A stretch of DNA of 64,000 nucleotides from Sphingomonas kyeonggiensis (GTDB lineage Bacteria > Pseudomonadota > Alphaproteobacteria > Sphingomonadales > Sphingomonadaceae). Of this stretch, positions 47,841 to 56,735 are shown piece after piece. A program made the position numbers and the translations under genes. The notes under the pieces were generated by a model. The model worked only from the letters and a program-made list of their open reading frames with translations, did not search any database and was not told the origin of the DNA. The number at the start of each line of letters is the position of its first letter. The stretch's first letter is position 1. The stretch is taken from positions 620,001 through 684,000 of the forward strand of contig NZ_JAUSTJ010000002.1 of the NCBI RefSeq assembly GCF_030812785.1, read 5' to 3'.

Positions 47841-48737
47841 CTACTTCGCCTTGCCCGCCTTCTCGTCCGCCAGCCGCTTCGCCAGCGCCGTCGCCGACCG
47901 ATCGGCATAGGCCCGGCAGGCGCCCGGATCGACATAGGGGTTCGGCCGCACGCCCTTGGTGAAGCGCGCATATTTCTCCGGGCCGCCCGAATTGTCGGGA
48001 TGCGCGCTGAACAGGATGTCGCAGGGCATGGCGCGCACCCTGGCCTGGGTCGAGCGGAAGCTCGCCACCGCCTCCGGATGCCGGGTGAAGCGATAGCCGT
48101 TCGCCGCCACCGGATTGAGGCTCGAGGCGAACACCATCGTACGGCACACCCGCCCCTCGCAGCTCCGCCAGGTCCAGCTCATGCTGCCCGGCGTATGCCC
48201 GGGCGTCGCCCGTGCGGTGACCGCGACATTGCCGAGCCGGATCACCTCGCCATCCTTCACCGCGCGCAGGCGCGAGACGGCGGGGAAGGGGACCAGCCAG
48301 GCCGCCTGGGGATCGTCCGGCGTGCTCATCCCCTGCTTCAGCGCGGTCACCGACCAGGCGCCGGCCAGCACCGTCGCGCCGCTGTCGCGCACCAGCGCGG
48401 CGAGCCCGCCGGCATGGTCGAAATGCGGCTCGGTGCTGAGGATCAGCTTCACGTCCTGGATGCGATAGCCGAGCTTCTGCAGGTTCGCCTCGACCGAGCG
48501 GACCGATTGCGGCACCGCGCCGTCGATCAGGATCAGCCCCTTGCCGCTGTCGATCAGCCCGACGTTCATGCCCTCGAAGCCGACCAGATAGCTGTTGCCG
48601 AACACCCGGATCGGTGCCTGCGGGCCGATCCACTTGGCGGCGGCCTCGGGCTCGATCGGGCGGGTGAGCGGATCGTCCTGCTGCGCCGTGGCGGCACTGG
48701 TGAGCAGGGCGAGGGCGGCGAGGTGGATCGACTTCAT
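47841..48737 (-). CDS. Subclass B3 metallo-beta-lactamase homologue with Glu at the first Zn ligand
   Basis: 298 residues, signal peptide MKSIHLAALALLTSAATAQQ. Zn motifs: the normal HxHxDH reads EPHFDH (Glu 103, His 105, Asp 107, His 108); then His 181 in TPGHTPGS and His 246 in FSAHPDN. Ser in the SSLNPV segment replaces the B3 Cys. Everything else fits B3. Glu in place of His116 defines the B3-E variants described from Sphingobium indicum (SIE-1). It may hydrolyse beta-lactams with weak second-site zinc, or act on another amide. Start chosen by the signal peptide. Confidence 0.88.
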   Translation of the reverse strand: MKSIHLAALALLTSAATAQQDDPLTRPIEPEAAAKWIGPQAPIRVFGNSYLVGFEGMNVGLIDSGKGLILIDGAVPQSVRSVEANLQKLGYRIQDVKLILSTEPHFDHAGGLAALVRDSGATVLAGAWSVTALKQGMSTPDDPQAAWLVPFPAVSRLRAVKDGEVIRLGNVAVTARATPGHTPGSMSWTWRSCEGRVCRTMVFASSLNPVAANGYRFTRHPEAVASFRSTQARVRAMPCDILFSAHPDNSGGPEKYARFTKGVRPNPYVDPGACRAYADRSATALAKRLADEKAGKAK

Positions 48738-48860
48738 CCGGGGTTCCTTGGTTGCTGCCCGGGTGGAATGGTCGATCCGGTCGGCCCCGCACAAACCACC
48801 ATTTCTCGGAAGAGCCATTAGCTGGATTGATGGCTCCTTTCCTGAGCCCTTGTTCCATCA

Positions 48861-48890
48861 TCGTCATCTCAGCCTTCGCGGGGATGACGG
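48861..48890. repeat. Degenerate half copy of the GTCATC palindromic repeat
   Basis: TCGTCATCTCAGCCTTCGCG followed by GGGATGACGG. The central block is missing, so only one eroded hairpin remains. Confidence 0.55.
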
Positions 48891-48933
48891 AAGCGGTTAT
48901 GGCCCGCGAATCAATGCGGTGGGAGTAAACGGC

Positions 48934-49818
48934 GTGCTTTGGGCAGTGGCGACGGTGGCGGCGGCGGGGTTCCAGGTGGGGCGCAACGCGCTGCAGCGGG
49001 GCATGATGTCCAACACCGGCCCCTGGGGCGCCACTTTGGTGCGCTTCCTGTTCGGCCTGCCTTTCTCGATCGTCTTCACCGCGATCGCCTTTGCGCTCAG
49101 CCCGCATCTCGATCCGCAGTTCGGCTGGGCGTTCTGGTGGCCGGCACTCACCGGCGCGGTGGCGCAGGTGCTGGCGACGGCGGCGCTGCTGCTCGCCATG
49201 CATCATGCCGGCTTCGCGGTGGGCACGGCGCTCCAGCAAAGCTCGGTGCCGCTCGCCGCCACCGTCGGCCTGGTCGTGTTCGGCGACAATCTCTCGGTGC
49301 TCGGCTGGACGGGCGTGGCGGTGACCACCCTCGGGCTCGCCCTGCTGGTCTGGCCGAAGAGGATCGAAGGCGCGCATCATCCGGTGCTGGGCGTCACCTA
49401 TGGCGTCCTTTCCGGCCTGCTGTTCGGCTTCGCGCTCAACGCCTTCCGCCATGCCGGGCTGCGGCTCGAGCCGCATCATCCGGTCTTCTCGGCGATGGCC
49501 TGCGTCGCGATCGTCCAGGCGGTGCAGTCCGCCGGACTGGGGCTCTACCTTGCCGTGCGCGACCGTGCGGCGCTGGTCGCGGTGGCGAAGGGCTGGCGCC
49601 AGTCGCTGGGGGCAGGGCTGTTCGGGGCGCTGGCTTCCTCGGGCTGGTTCCTCGCGCTCAACCTTGCCCCCGCCGCGGCCGTGCGCGCGCTGGGCGTGAT
49701 CGAGATGCCGATCGCCGCCGCGGCCGGCCACCGGCTGTTCCGCGAGAAGTTGAGCGTGAAGCAGATAATCGGCGTGCTGGTGATCACGGCCGGCGTGGCG
49801 ATGACGGCGATGTACTGA
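48934..49818 (+). CDS. EamA/DMT-family exporter
   Basis: 294 residues, ten transmembrane helices in two EamA repeats; LQQSSVPLAATVGLVVFGDNL ends the first and GVIEMPIAAAAGHRLFREKL ends the second, each with the family's Pro/Glu pattern. Exports small metabolites; substrate unknown. GTG at 48934 with GGGAG about 9 bases upstream; a GTG 15 bases earlier is possible. Confidence 0.87.
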   Translation: MLWAVATVAAAGFQVGRNALQRGMMSNTGPWGATLVRFLFGLPFSIVFTAIAFALSPHLDPQFGWAFWWPALTGAVAQVLATAALLLAMHHAGFAVGTALQQSSVPLAATVGLVVFGDNLSVLGWTGVAVTTLGLALLVWPKRIEGAHHPVLGVTYGVLSGLLFGFALNAFRHAGLRLEPHHPVFSAMACVAIVQAVQSAGLGLYLAVRDRAALVAVAKGWRQSLGAGLFGALASSGWFLALNLAPAAAVRALGVIEMPIAAAAGHRLFREKLSVKQIIGVLVITAGVAMTAMY

Positions 49819-49845
49819 CAACATCGTCATCTCGACGAGTTAGCC

Positions 49846-49923
49846 GTTATCCCGGCGGAAGCCGGGATCTCAGGCGATGGCGGGAAAAGAGCCGCACGAG
49901 ATCCCGACTTTCGTCGGGATGAC
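49846..49923. repeat. 78-bp palindromic repeat, GTCATCCCGG family, inverted copy
   Basis: Centre reads GATCTCAGGCGATGGCGGG ... GCCGCACGAGATC, the reverse complement of the centre at 8775-8860 and 36221-36299. Confidence 0.86.
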
Positions 49924-49984
49924 GGTAGGGGGCGGGATGAAGGTAGGGGTGGCGTCGGCGCCTTCGCTTTGTCAGTCTTGCTGC

Positions 49985-51244
49985 ATGACAAAGCTCCGCG
50001 CCTTCATCGCCCTTGCCGCGTTTCTCCTTCCCGGCACCGCGCTGGCGCAGAAGGCGCCGGTGCTGCTCGTGCCGGACCGCGTCTTCACTGCGACCGATCG
50101 CGCCGTCCATCCCGGCTGGAAGGTGCTCGTCGCCGACGGCAGGATCGTCGCGGTCGGCCCGGATGTCGCCGCGCCCGCCGGCGCCGATACGCTGGCGCTG
50201 CCCGGCACCACGCTGCTGCCCGGGCTGATCGACCTCCATGTCCATCTCTTCCTCCACCCGTACAACGAGACCAGCTGGAACGATCAGGTGATGAAGGAGC
50301 CGCTGGCGCTCCGTACCGCCCGCGCGGTCGCGCATGCGCGCGCGACGCTGCTCGCCGGCTTCACCACCGTCCGCGATCTCGGCACCGAAGGGGCGGGGGA
50401 TGCCGACGCCGGGCTCAAGACTGCGATCCAGCAGGGCATCGTGCCGGGGCCGCGCCTGCTCATCGCCAGCCGCGCGCTGGTCGCCACCGGTGCCTATGGC
50501 CCCAAGGGTTATGCGTTCGACGTGCCCCAGGGGGCCGAGGAAGTGAGCGGAGAGGGGATCGTCGCCGCCGTGCGCCGCCAGATCGCGCACGGCGCGGACT
50601 GGGTGAAATTCTACGCCGATTATCGCTGGGGTCCGGGCGAGCCGAGCCGGGCGACCTTCAGCCTCGACGAGCTGAAGGCCGGCGTGGCCGCGGCGCATGA
50701 TGCCGGGCGCAGGGTCGCGGTCCATGCCAGCACGCCCGAGGGGATGCGCCGGGCGATCCTGGCCGGTGCCGACACGATCGAGCATGGCAATGACGCGACG
50801 GGCGAAGTCTTCGCGCTGATGAAGGCGCATGATGTCGCCTTCTGCCCCACGCTCGCTGCCACCGACGCGATCACCCGCTATGGCGGCTGGAACGGCGCGG
50901 CGCCCGAACCCGAGGCGATCCGTGCCAAGCGGGCGAGCTATGCCGCGGCATTGAAGTCGGGCGTCACGATGTGTGCCGGCGGCGACACCGGGGTGTTCGC
51001 GCACGGCGCCAATGCGCGCGAGATCGAATTGATGGGGACCTGGGGCATGGCGCCGGACGCTGCCTTGTGGACGGCGACGGCGGGCAATGCGGCGATCCTC
51101 GGCATGTCGGATCGCATCGGCAGCATCGCGCCGGGCCAAATCGCCGATCTCGTCGCGGTCGCGGGCGATCCGCTCAAGGATCTGTCCGCGCTCGAAAATG
51201 TCCGGCTCGTGATGCAATCGGGCAACATCCTCACCAAACCGTGA
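49985..51244 (+). CDS. Exported amidohydrolase (imidazolonepropionase/Xaa-Pro dipeptidase-like)
   Basis: 419 residues, signal peptide ending LPGTALAQ. Amidohydrolase metal site: HVH in LLPGLIDLHVHLFL; carboxylated Lys in WVKFYADYRW; His in VAVHASTPEGM; His in TIEHGND; Asp in MCAGGDTGVF. This arrangement resembles the Cc2672-type L-Xaa-L-Arg/Lys or Xaa-Pro carboxypeptidases and related prolidases of alphaproteobacteria. Start by signal peptide; the longer frame is repeat. Confidence 0.88.
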   Translation: MTKLRAFIALAAFLLPGTALAQKAPVLLVPDRVFTATDRAVHPGWKVLVADGRIVAVGPDVAAPAGADTLALPGTTLLPGLIDLHVHLFLHPYNETSWNDQVMKEPLALRTARAVAHARATLLAGFTTVRDLGTEGAGDADAGLKTAIQQGIVPGPRLLIASRALVATGAYGPKGYAFDVPQGAEEVSGEGIVAAVRRQIAHGADWVKFYADYRWGPGEPSRATFSLDELKAGVAAAHDAGRRVAVHASTPEGMRRAILAGADTIEHGNDATGEVFALMKAHDVAFCPTLAATDAITRYGGWNGAAPEPEAIRAKRASYAAALKSGVTMCAGGDTGVFAHGANAREIELMGTWGMAPDAALWTATAGNAAILGMSDRIGSIAPGQIADLVAVAGDPLKDLSALENVRLVMQSGNILTKP

Positions 51245-51435
51245 ACCGTTTCGGGGCATTCCGCCCCGGATGTCACAATCGAGTCATGTGACTGTCTCTG
51301 AAACGTCTTCGATTCCGCGCCGACGAGTAACAATGCGTCCCTAGCGCGCCCTTGCGGCCGACGGGGGTAAGCCGAGTCGATCCCGCACCGTATTTCGAAT
51401 TCGTGCAACCCGGCGTCCGCCGGAACGGAGATCCT

Positions 51436-53097
51436 ATGGCCAGCTTCAAACGCGTCAGCCTTATCATGATGACTACCATTGCATGTGGCGCCCTGGCGGC
51501 CTGCGATGGCGCGAACGACATCGCCTCGCCGGGCACCGGCGGCAACGTCATCATCAACAACCCGCCGGCTCCGACGCCGTCGCCGACCCCGACGCCGACC
51601 ACGGCGCTGGTGACCCCGGCCACGGGCTGCCCGACGATCGCCGATCCGAAGGGCCTGACCAACGACGGCACCATCAAGGGCCCGACCGGCGAATGGCGCG
51701 TCTGCACCCTGCCGTCGATCATCTCGGCCAGCGTGACGCTGCCGAAGATCGCCGGCCTGGTCTATCAGCTCAAGGACCGCGTGAACGTCGGCTGCGACGG
51801 CGGCTTCACCGCGCCGACCGGCGCCGCGCCGCGCGCCAGCTCGACCGTGGGCTGCACTGCCGCGAACGGCTTCACCCTGAACGGCGCCGGCCAGCTGTCC
51901 GCCGACACCAACGTGACGCTGACCATCGCGCCGGGCGTGATCCTGTTCGGTGGCACCGGCACCTCGTGGCTCGCGGTCAACCGCGGCAACAAGATCGCCG
52001 CCAACGGCACCGCCACCGCGCCGATCATCTTCACCAGCCGCGACAACCTGCTCGGTCTCGCCGACGACACCTCGATCGGCCAGTGGGGCGGTGTGGTGCT
52101 GATGGGCCGCGCCAAGATCACCGACTGCAACACCGGCACCACTGCGGCCGGCACCTGCGAGCGTGAGACCGAGGGCGCCTCGGGCACCGGCCCGGCCACC
52201 TTTGGCGGCACCGACGACACCTACAATGCCGGCAGCATCAAGTACACGCAGATCCGCTATTCGGGTTATGTGCTCGGTGCGAACGTCGAGCTTCAGGGCC
52301 TGACCACCGAAGGCACCGGCAGCGGCACCACGCTGGATTCGGTCCAGAGCCACAACAGCTCGGACGACGGCGCGGAGTTCTTCGGCGGCACCGTCAAGTT
52401 CAAGCACTACATCGCCACCGGCGCCGATGACGACAGCCTCGACATCGACACCGGCCTGCAGGGCTTCTTCCAGTACGTCCTGCTGCTGCAGCGTCCGGGT
52501 CAGGGCGACGCCCTGATGGAAGTCGACAGCAACAACAACGAAGCCGACACGCCGCGTCAGGTGACCCGCGTCGCCAACTTCACGGCGGTCCAGCCGCAGA
52601 CCAGCGCCAACAACGAAGCCAATGACCAGGCCTCGATCCTGCTGCGCGGCAACGCTGATCTGACCCTCGTCAACGGCCTGGTGATCAGCCCGGCCAACGA
52701 GTGCCTGCGCATGAACGGTTCGGGCGGCGCCAATGCGGCTACCCTGATCGCTCGTGCGGTCGCGATGCAGTGCAACGCCACCAAGTATCTCGGCACCGGC
52801 AGCTACACCGCTGGCCAGGTCCAGACCTTCTTCGGCACCGGTGCGAACGGCAACAACGACGCGTTCACGCCGTCGCTGACCAGCCTGTTCATCAACGGCG
52901 CCAACGAGACGGCTGTCGCCGCGATCGATCCGAAGACGGTGGACGCCACCGGCTTCTTCGACACGACGACCTATGCCGGCGCGGTCAAGGACGCGAACGA
53001 CAACTGGTACAAGGTCTGGACCTGCAACTCCGGCTATGCGGCCTTCGACGACACGACGAATGCCAACCGCCGCTGCTCGTCGCTCCCGACGAACTGA
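51436..53097 (+). CDS. Lipoprotein, beta-helix-like, partner of the following TonB receptor
   Basis: 553 residues. Lipobox ALAAC, Cys at residue 23; then a Pro/Thr linker (PAPTPSPTPTPT) and a long Gly/Asn/Thr-rich body with regular repeats (for example IIFTSRDNLLGL, AFTPSL, GANVELQGLTTEG, SHNSSDDGAEFFGGTVKFKH). It looks like a right-handed parallel beta-helix. Several Cys pairs could form disulfides. Ribosome site CGGAGA before ATG. The receptor gene follows in the same direction 79 bases later. I infer a surface substrate-binding lipoprotein. Confidence 0.78.
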   Translation: MASFKRVSLIMMTTIACGALAACDGANDIASPGTGGNVIINNPPAPTPSPTPTPTTALVTPATGCPTIADPKGLTNDGTIKGPTGEWRVCTLPSIISASVTLPKIAGLVYQLKDRVNVGCDGGFTAPTGAAPRASSTVGCTAANGFTLNGAGQLSADTNVTLTIAPGVILFGGTGTSWLAVNRGNKIAANGTATAPIIFTSRDNLLGLADDTSIGQWGGVVLMGRAKITDCNTGTTAAGTCERETEGASGTGPATFGGTDDTYNAGSIKYTQIRYSGYVLGANVELQGLTTEGTGSGTTLDSVQSHNSSDDGAEFFGGTVKFKHYIATGADDDSLDIDTGLQGFFQYVLLLQRPGQGDALMEVDSNNNEADTPRQVTRVANFTAVQPQTSANNEANDQASILLRGNADLTLVNGLVISPANECLRMNGSGGANAATLIARAVAMQCNATKYLGTGSYTAGQVQTFFGTGANGNNDAFTPSLTSLFINGANETAVAAIDPKTVDATGFFDTTTYAGAVKDANDNWYKVWTCNSGYAAFDDTTNANRRCSSLPTN

Positions 53098-53176
53098 GGC
53101 CAGCCCGATCTGAGACTGGGCGGGGCGTGGCCACGGGCAACGCTCCGCCCTTTCAGGATTTGCATTGGGGGTTACC

Positions 53177-55867
53177 ATGACGAAGCCGCTCCGGCTTGCC
53201 AGCCTGTTCCTTTTCACTTCGGCGCTCGTTGCGCCTTCCCTTGTCTGGGCGCAGACCACGCCTTCGACGCCGGACACTTCCGGCGGCCAGTCCGACGCGC
53301 CGGCTCCCGCCCAGGACCAGGCTGCACCTCAGGAAGAGCAGGCTCCGGACGTTTCGGTTCCGGGCGGCGACGCCATCGTGGTGACCGGTCGCCGCGTCAA
53401 CGTCGCGCGTGACACCCCGCAGGTGGTCTCGGTGCTGTCGAGCGCCGATATCGCCCGCACCGGCGAAGGCGACATCGCCGGCGCCCTTGGCCGGGTCACC
53501 GGCCTCAGCGTGGTCGGCAACGGCTATGTCTATGTCCGCGGCCTCGGCGATCGCTATTCGCTCGCGCTGCTCAACGGCTCGCCGCTGCCCAGCCCCGAGC
53601 CGCTCAAGCGCGTCGTGCCGCTCGACATCTTCCCGACCAACGTGGTCTCGTCCTCGCTGGTCCAGAAGAGCTATTCGACCAACTTCCCCGGCGAGTTCGG
53701 CGGCGGCGTCATCAACCTGACGACCAATTCGGTGCCGAAGGAAAGCTTCCTCACGGTCAGCGGCGGTGTCGGTGCCAATCTCGTGACCACCGGCCATGTC
53801 GGCTATGTCTATGCCGGCGGCGGTCATGACTGGACCGGCTATGACGACGGCTCGCGCGATCTGCCCCCGGCGCTCGCGGCCTTCTTCGCCAGCGGCGAGA
53901 AGATCAGCTCGGGCAACATCGATACCCAGGCGATCGCGGGCCAGCTGGTCAATGCCAAGAACGCGCTGGTCCAGCGCCAGTCGCGCATCGGCCCGAACTG
54001 GTCGGCGACGATCTCGGGCGGTGCCTCCTTCCCGGTCAGCGACGACGTCACGCTCGGTGTGATCGCGACGGGCGGCTACAGCAACAAGTGGACGACGCGC
54101 GACGCGATCCAGCAGACCTCGCTGAACAGCGATATCTCGACGCTGGAGAATGATTTCCGCCGGGTCTCCACCGACAACCGTATCGTCACCAACGGCCTAC
54201 TCGGCCTCGGCCTCGAATTCGGCGACAACAAGATCCGCTGGACCAACCTCTACATCCACGACACGCTGAAGCGTGCGCGTCTCGGCCTCGGCAAGACCAA
54301 CAACAACGCCGTCACCGACGTCATGCAGCAGGATACCGCCTGGTACGAGCGCCAGCTGGTCAACACCCAGCTGGTCGGCGAGTTCAAGTTCAGCCCCGAA
54401 TGGAGCCTCGACCTTCGCGCCAGCTATGCGAACTCGAAGCGCAAGGCCCCGAGCGAGCTGACGCTGGAATATGTCCGCACCAACGTCGCGTCGGACCTCT
54501 ATGGCGCCTATTTCGTCAATCGCCTCAACAACGGCAACAATGGCGATGCGCACATCAGCTATTCGGACCTGAACGAAGACCTGTATTCGGGCGGCGCGGA
54601 CCTCACCTTCAAGCCGATCACCGATCTGGCGCTGACGGCGGGCTATTCGTACCTCAAGACCAAGCGCGACAGCTCGCGCCGCGACTTCCAGTTCACGGCG
54701 CCGAGCAGCTTCCCGACCGCGGTCGGCATGCTGCGCCCGGACCTGCTGCTCGGCTCGGCGATCATCGATTACTACAACATCGCACTGATCGACACGAACG
54801 AGGGCGCCCCGGCGTTCCGCGCCGAGCTGGAGAACCATGCCGGCTACGGCAAGGTGAACTGGCAGGTGTCGCCCGAGCTCTCGCTCGACTTCGGCGTCCG
54901 CTACGAGACGGCGACCGAGACGGTGGTTCCGCTCCAGGTGTTCAACACCCCGACCGGCAGCACCGCGGCGACCAACCTCGACAACAGCTACTGGCTGCCG
55001 GCCGCCACGCTGACCTGGCAGTTCCGCCCGGACATGCAGGTTCGCCTCAGCTCGTCGAAGACGATCGCCCGCCCGCAGTTCCGCGAGCTGATCTACCAAT
55101 TCTATTTCGACCCGGACAGCAACCGCCAGTATCGCGGCAACCCGCTGCTCCAGGACAGCACGCTGGTGAACGCCGAAGCGCGCTACGAATGGTATTTCGC
55201 GCCGGAGCAGCGCCTGACGGTCGCGGGCTTCTACAAGCGGATCAAGAACCCGATCGAGACCTTCATCACCGGCAGTGACTTCGTCACCAGCTTCGCCAAC
55301 GCGCCGCGTGCCGACCTGTATGGTGCCGAGCTCGAAGCGGTGAAGAAGTTCCCGCTCTCCAACTGGTCGGGCTCGAACTTCTTCGCGGATCGGCACCTGA
55401 TCGCGATCGCCAACTACACCTACACCAAGTCGAAGCTGAAGGTGCAGCCGGGCGACCAGACCCGCATGTTCGCAGCGTCGTCGACGCTGGCGACCGACTA
55501 TTTCCAGGACGGTTCGCCGCTCACGGGCCAGTCGGATCACCTCGTCAACTTCCAGTTCGGCATGGAAGACAAGGCCTCGCTCTCGCAGCAGACCTTGATC
55601 CTTTCCTATGCCAGCAAGCGCGTGACGAGCCGCGGCCTAGCGAACAGCGGCCAGCCGGACGTGTACGAATATCCGGGCCTCAACCTGGACTTCGTGCTGC
55701 GTCAGGGCGTGAACGTGATGGGCCGCCAGCTCGACCTGAAGCTCGAGGCGCGCAACATCACCAACCGGAAGCACAAGGAAACCCAGACGCTGGGCAAGAA
55801 CACCGTGATCTACAACAATTATTCGGTGGGCCCGACGTTCAACTTCTCGCTCTCGACCACCTTCTGA
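53177..55867 (+). CDS. TonB-dependent receptor paired with the lipoprotein
   Basis: 896 residues. Signal peptide to VWAQ; Pro/Ala/Gln-rich segment of about 40 residues; TonB box-like DAIVVTGRR; plug (TPQVVSVLSSADIAR ... YVYVRGLGDRYSLALLNG, then SPEPLKRVVPLDIFPTNVV); barrel ending FNFSLSTTF. The VRGLGDRYS ... LNGSPLP ... PLDIFP pattern marks a receptor subgroup common in sphingomonads and Caulobacter relatives. No STN domain. The ATG at 53177 follows GGGGG by 6 bases. Likely operon with the lipoprotein. Confidence 0.93.
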   Translation: MTKPLRLASLFLFTSALVAPSLVWAQTTPSTPDTSGGQSDAPAPAQDQAAPQEEQAPDVSVPGGDAIVVTGRRVNVARDTPQVVSVLSSADIARTGEGDIAGALGRVTGLSVVGNGYVYVRGLGDRYSLALLNGSPLPSPEPLKRVVPLDIFPTNVVSSSLVQKSYSTNFPGEFGGGVINLTTNSVPKESFLTVSGGVGANLVTTGHVGYVYAGGGHDWTGYDDGSRDLPPALAAFFASGEKISSGNIDTQAIAGQLVNAKNALVQRQSRIGPNWSATISGGASFPVSDDVTLGVIATGGYSNKWTTRDAIQQTSLNSDISTLENDFRRVSTDNRIVTNGLLGLGLEFGDNKIRWTNLYIHDTLKRARLGLGKTNNNAVTDVMQQDTAWYERQLVNTQLVGEFKFSPEWSLDLRASYANSKRKAPSELTLEYVRTNVASDLYGAYFVNRLNNGNNGDAHISYSDLNEDLYSGGADLTFKPITDLALTAGYSYLKTKRDSSRRDFQFTAPSSFPTAVGMLRPDLLLGSAIIDYYNIALIDTNEGAPAFRAELENHAGYGKVNWQVSPELSLDFGVRYETATETVVPLQVFNTPTGSTAATNLDNSYWLPAATLTWQFRPDMQVRLSSSKTIARPQFRELIYQFYFDPDSNRQYRGNPLLQDSTLVNAEARYEWYFAPEQRLTVAGFYKRIKNPIETFITGSDFVTSFANAPRADLYGAELEAVKKFPLSNWSGSNFFADRHLIAIANYTYTKSKLKVQPGDQTRMFAASSTLATDYFQDGSPLTGQSDHLVNFQFGMEDKASLSQQTLILSYASKRVTSRGLANSGQPDVYEYPGLNLDFVLRQGVNVMGRQLDLKLEARNITNRKHKETQTLGKNTVIYNNYSVGPTFNFSLSTTF

Positions 55868-55889
55868 TCGCGAGCGTCCGGAACTGAAA

Positions 55890-55924
55890 AGGGAGCGGCC
55901 CGCCTGGCGGTGCCGCTCCTTTTT
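55890..55924 (+). terminator. Rho-independent terminator of the receptor gene
   Basis: AGGGAGCGGC ... GCCGCTCC followed by TTTTT; 23 bases after the receptor stop. Confidence 0.85.
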
Positions 55925-55945
55925 CGTGTCGTCGGGACTAAGAAC

Positions 55946-56617
55946 TCACCAGCCCCAGGTCCTCTCGCGATACCATTGCGTGACGACGTATTTCAGCCCC
56001 GCACGGACCTTCATGGCGTGGTGGATGGTCGAGGGGTTGGGCGTGCCGTCGGGGCGGAGGTTGTTCCAGGCTACTACCTTGCCGGTTTCGGGCTGGATGA
56101 TCTTGTCGACGGCCTTGAACCGCGTCGCGCCGCCGGCTTCGACTTCGTTGAGGTAGAGCATCACCGTCCAGGTGCGCTGCCCCGCGACCGCGCAATATTT
56201 GTCATAGTCGCGGCCCTGCGGCTCGAAATAGTCGGTGTGCGCCTTGAACTCCTGGCCGATCTCGTAGCGCTGGCCCTGCATCGGCTCGCCATGCGTCGGG
56301 TCGAGCCCGGTGAACGCCGTCATCCGCCGCTTCAGCTCGGTCGCCACCGGATCCTGCGAACTGAAGTCGCAGGTCTCGCTGGTGCGGAAGGCATAGTCGT
56401 CATTGGCGTCGGCGATCGTCGAGGGACGGCGCTCCGCATCGATCTTGATCATCAGCAGCTGGCAGAGCTCGGGCTCGAGGAAGTTCTTGGCGATGAACAT
56501 CTGGATCTTGGGATGCGGCACGCGCTGCACGCCGGGCCAGCGCATGATGTGATCGACGACCGGCTCGGACGGATGGCCCGAGCCCAGATTGAGGAGCGGG
56601 GAGGCGGCATTCTGCAT
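55946..56617 (-). CDS. 2OG-Fe(II) oxygenase, prolyl 4-hydroxylase-like
   Basis: 223 residues. Iron triad: HTD in EFKAHTDYFEP and the distal His in PSTIHHAMKVRAG, with Lys (GLKYVVTQWYRER) for 2-oxoglutarate. TWTVMLYLNEVEAGGATRF is the P4H double-stranded beta-helix strand. Such bacterial enzymes hydroxylate proline in proteins such as EF-Tu or unknown targets. ATG at 56617 preferred over 56656. Convergent with the TonB receptor. Confidence 0.88.
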   Translation of the reverse strand: MQNAASPLLNLGSGHPSEPVVDHIMRWPGVQRVPHPKIQMFIAKNFLEPELCQLLMIKIDAERRPSTIADANDDYAFRTSETCDFSSQDPVATELKRRMTAFTGLDPTHGEPMQGQRYEIGQEFKAHTDYFEPQGRDYDKYCAVAGQRTWTVMLYLNEVEAGGATRFKAVDKIIQPETGKVVAWNNLRPDGTPNPSTIHHAMKVRAGLKYVVTQWYRERTWGW

Positions 56618-56735
56618 GGCGGCTTTCTGCCAAAAGCCACGCGAGCGCGCCAGCATGACGCGAAACAGTCACAAAATCGCAAGCGCGGTGTCACACGACC
56701 TGCCTAGCGAAGGGCGCTCCGCAAAGGGGACCCCT

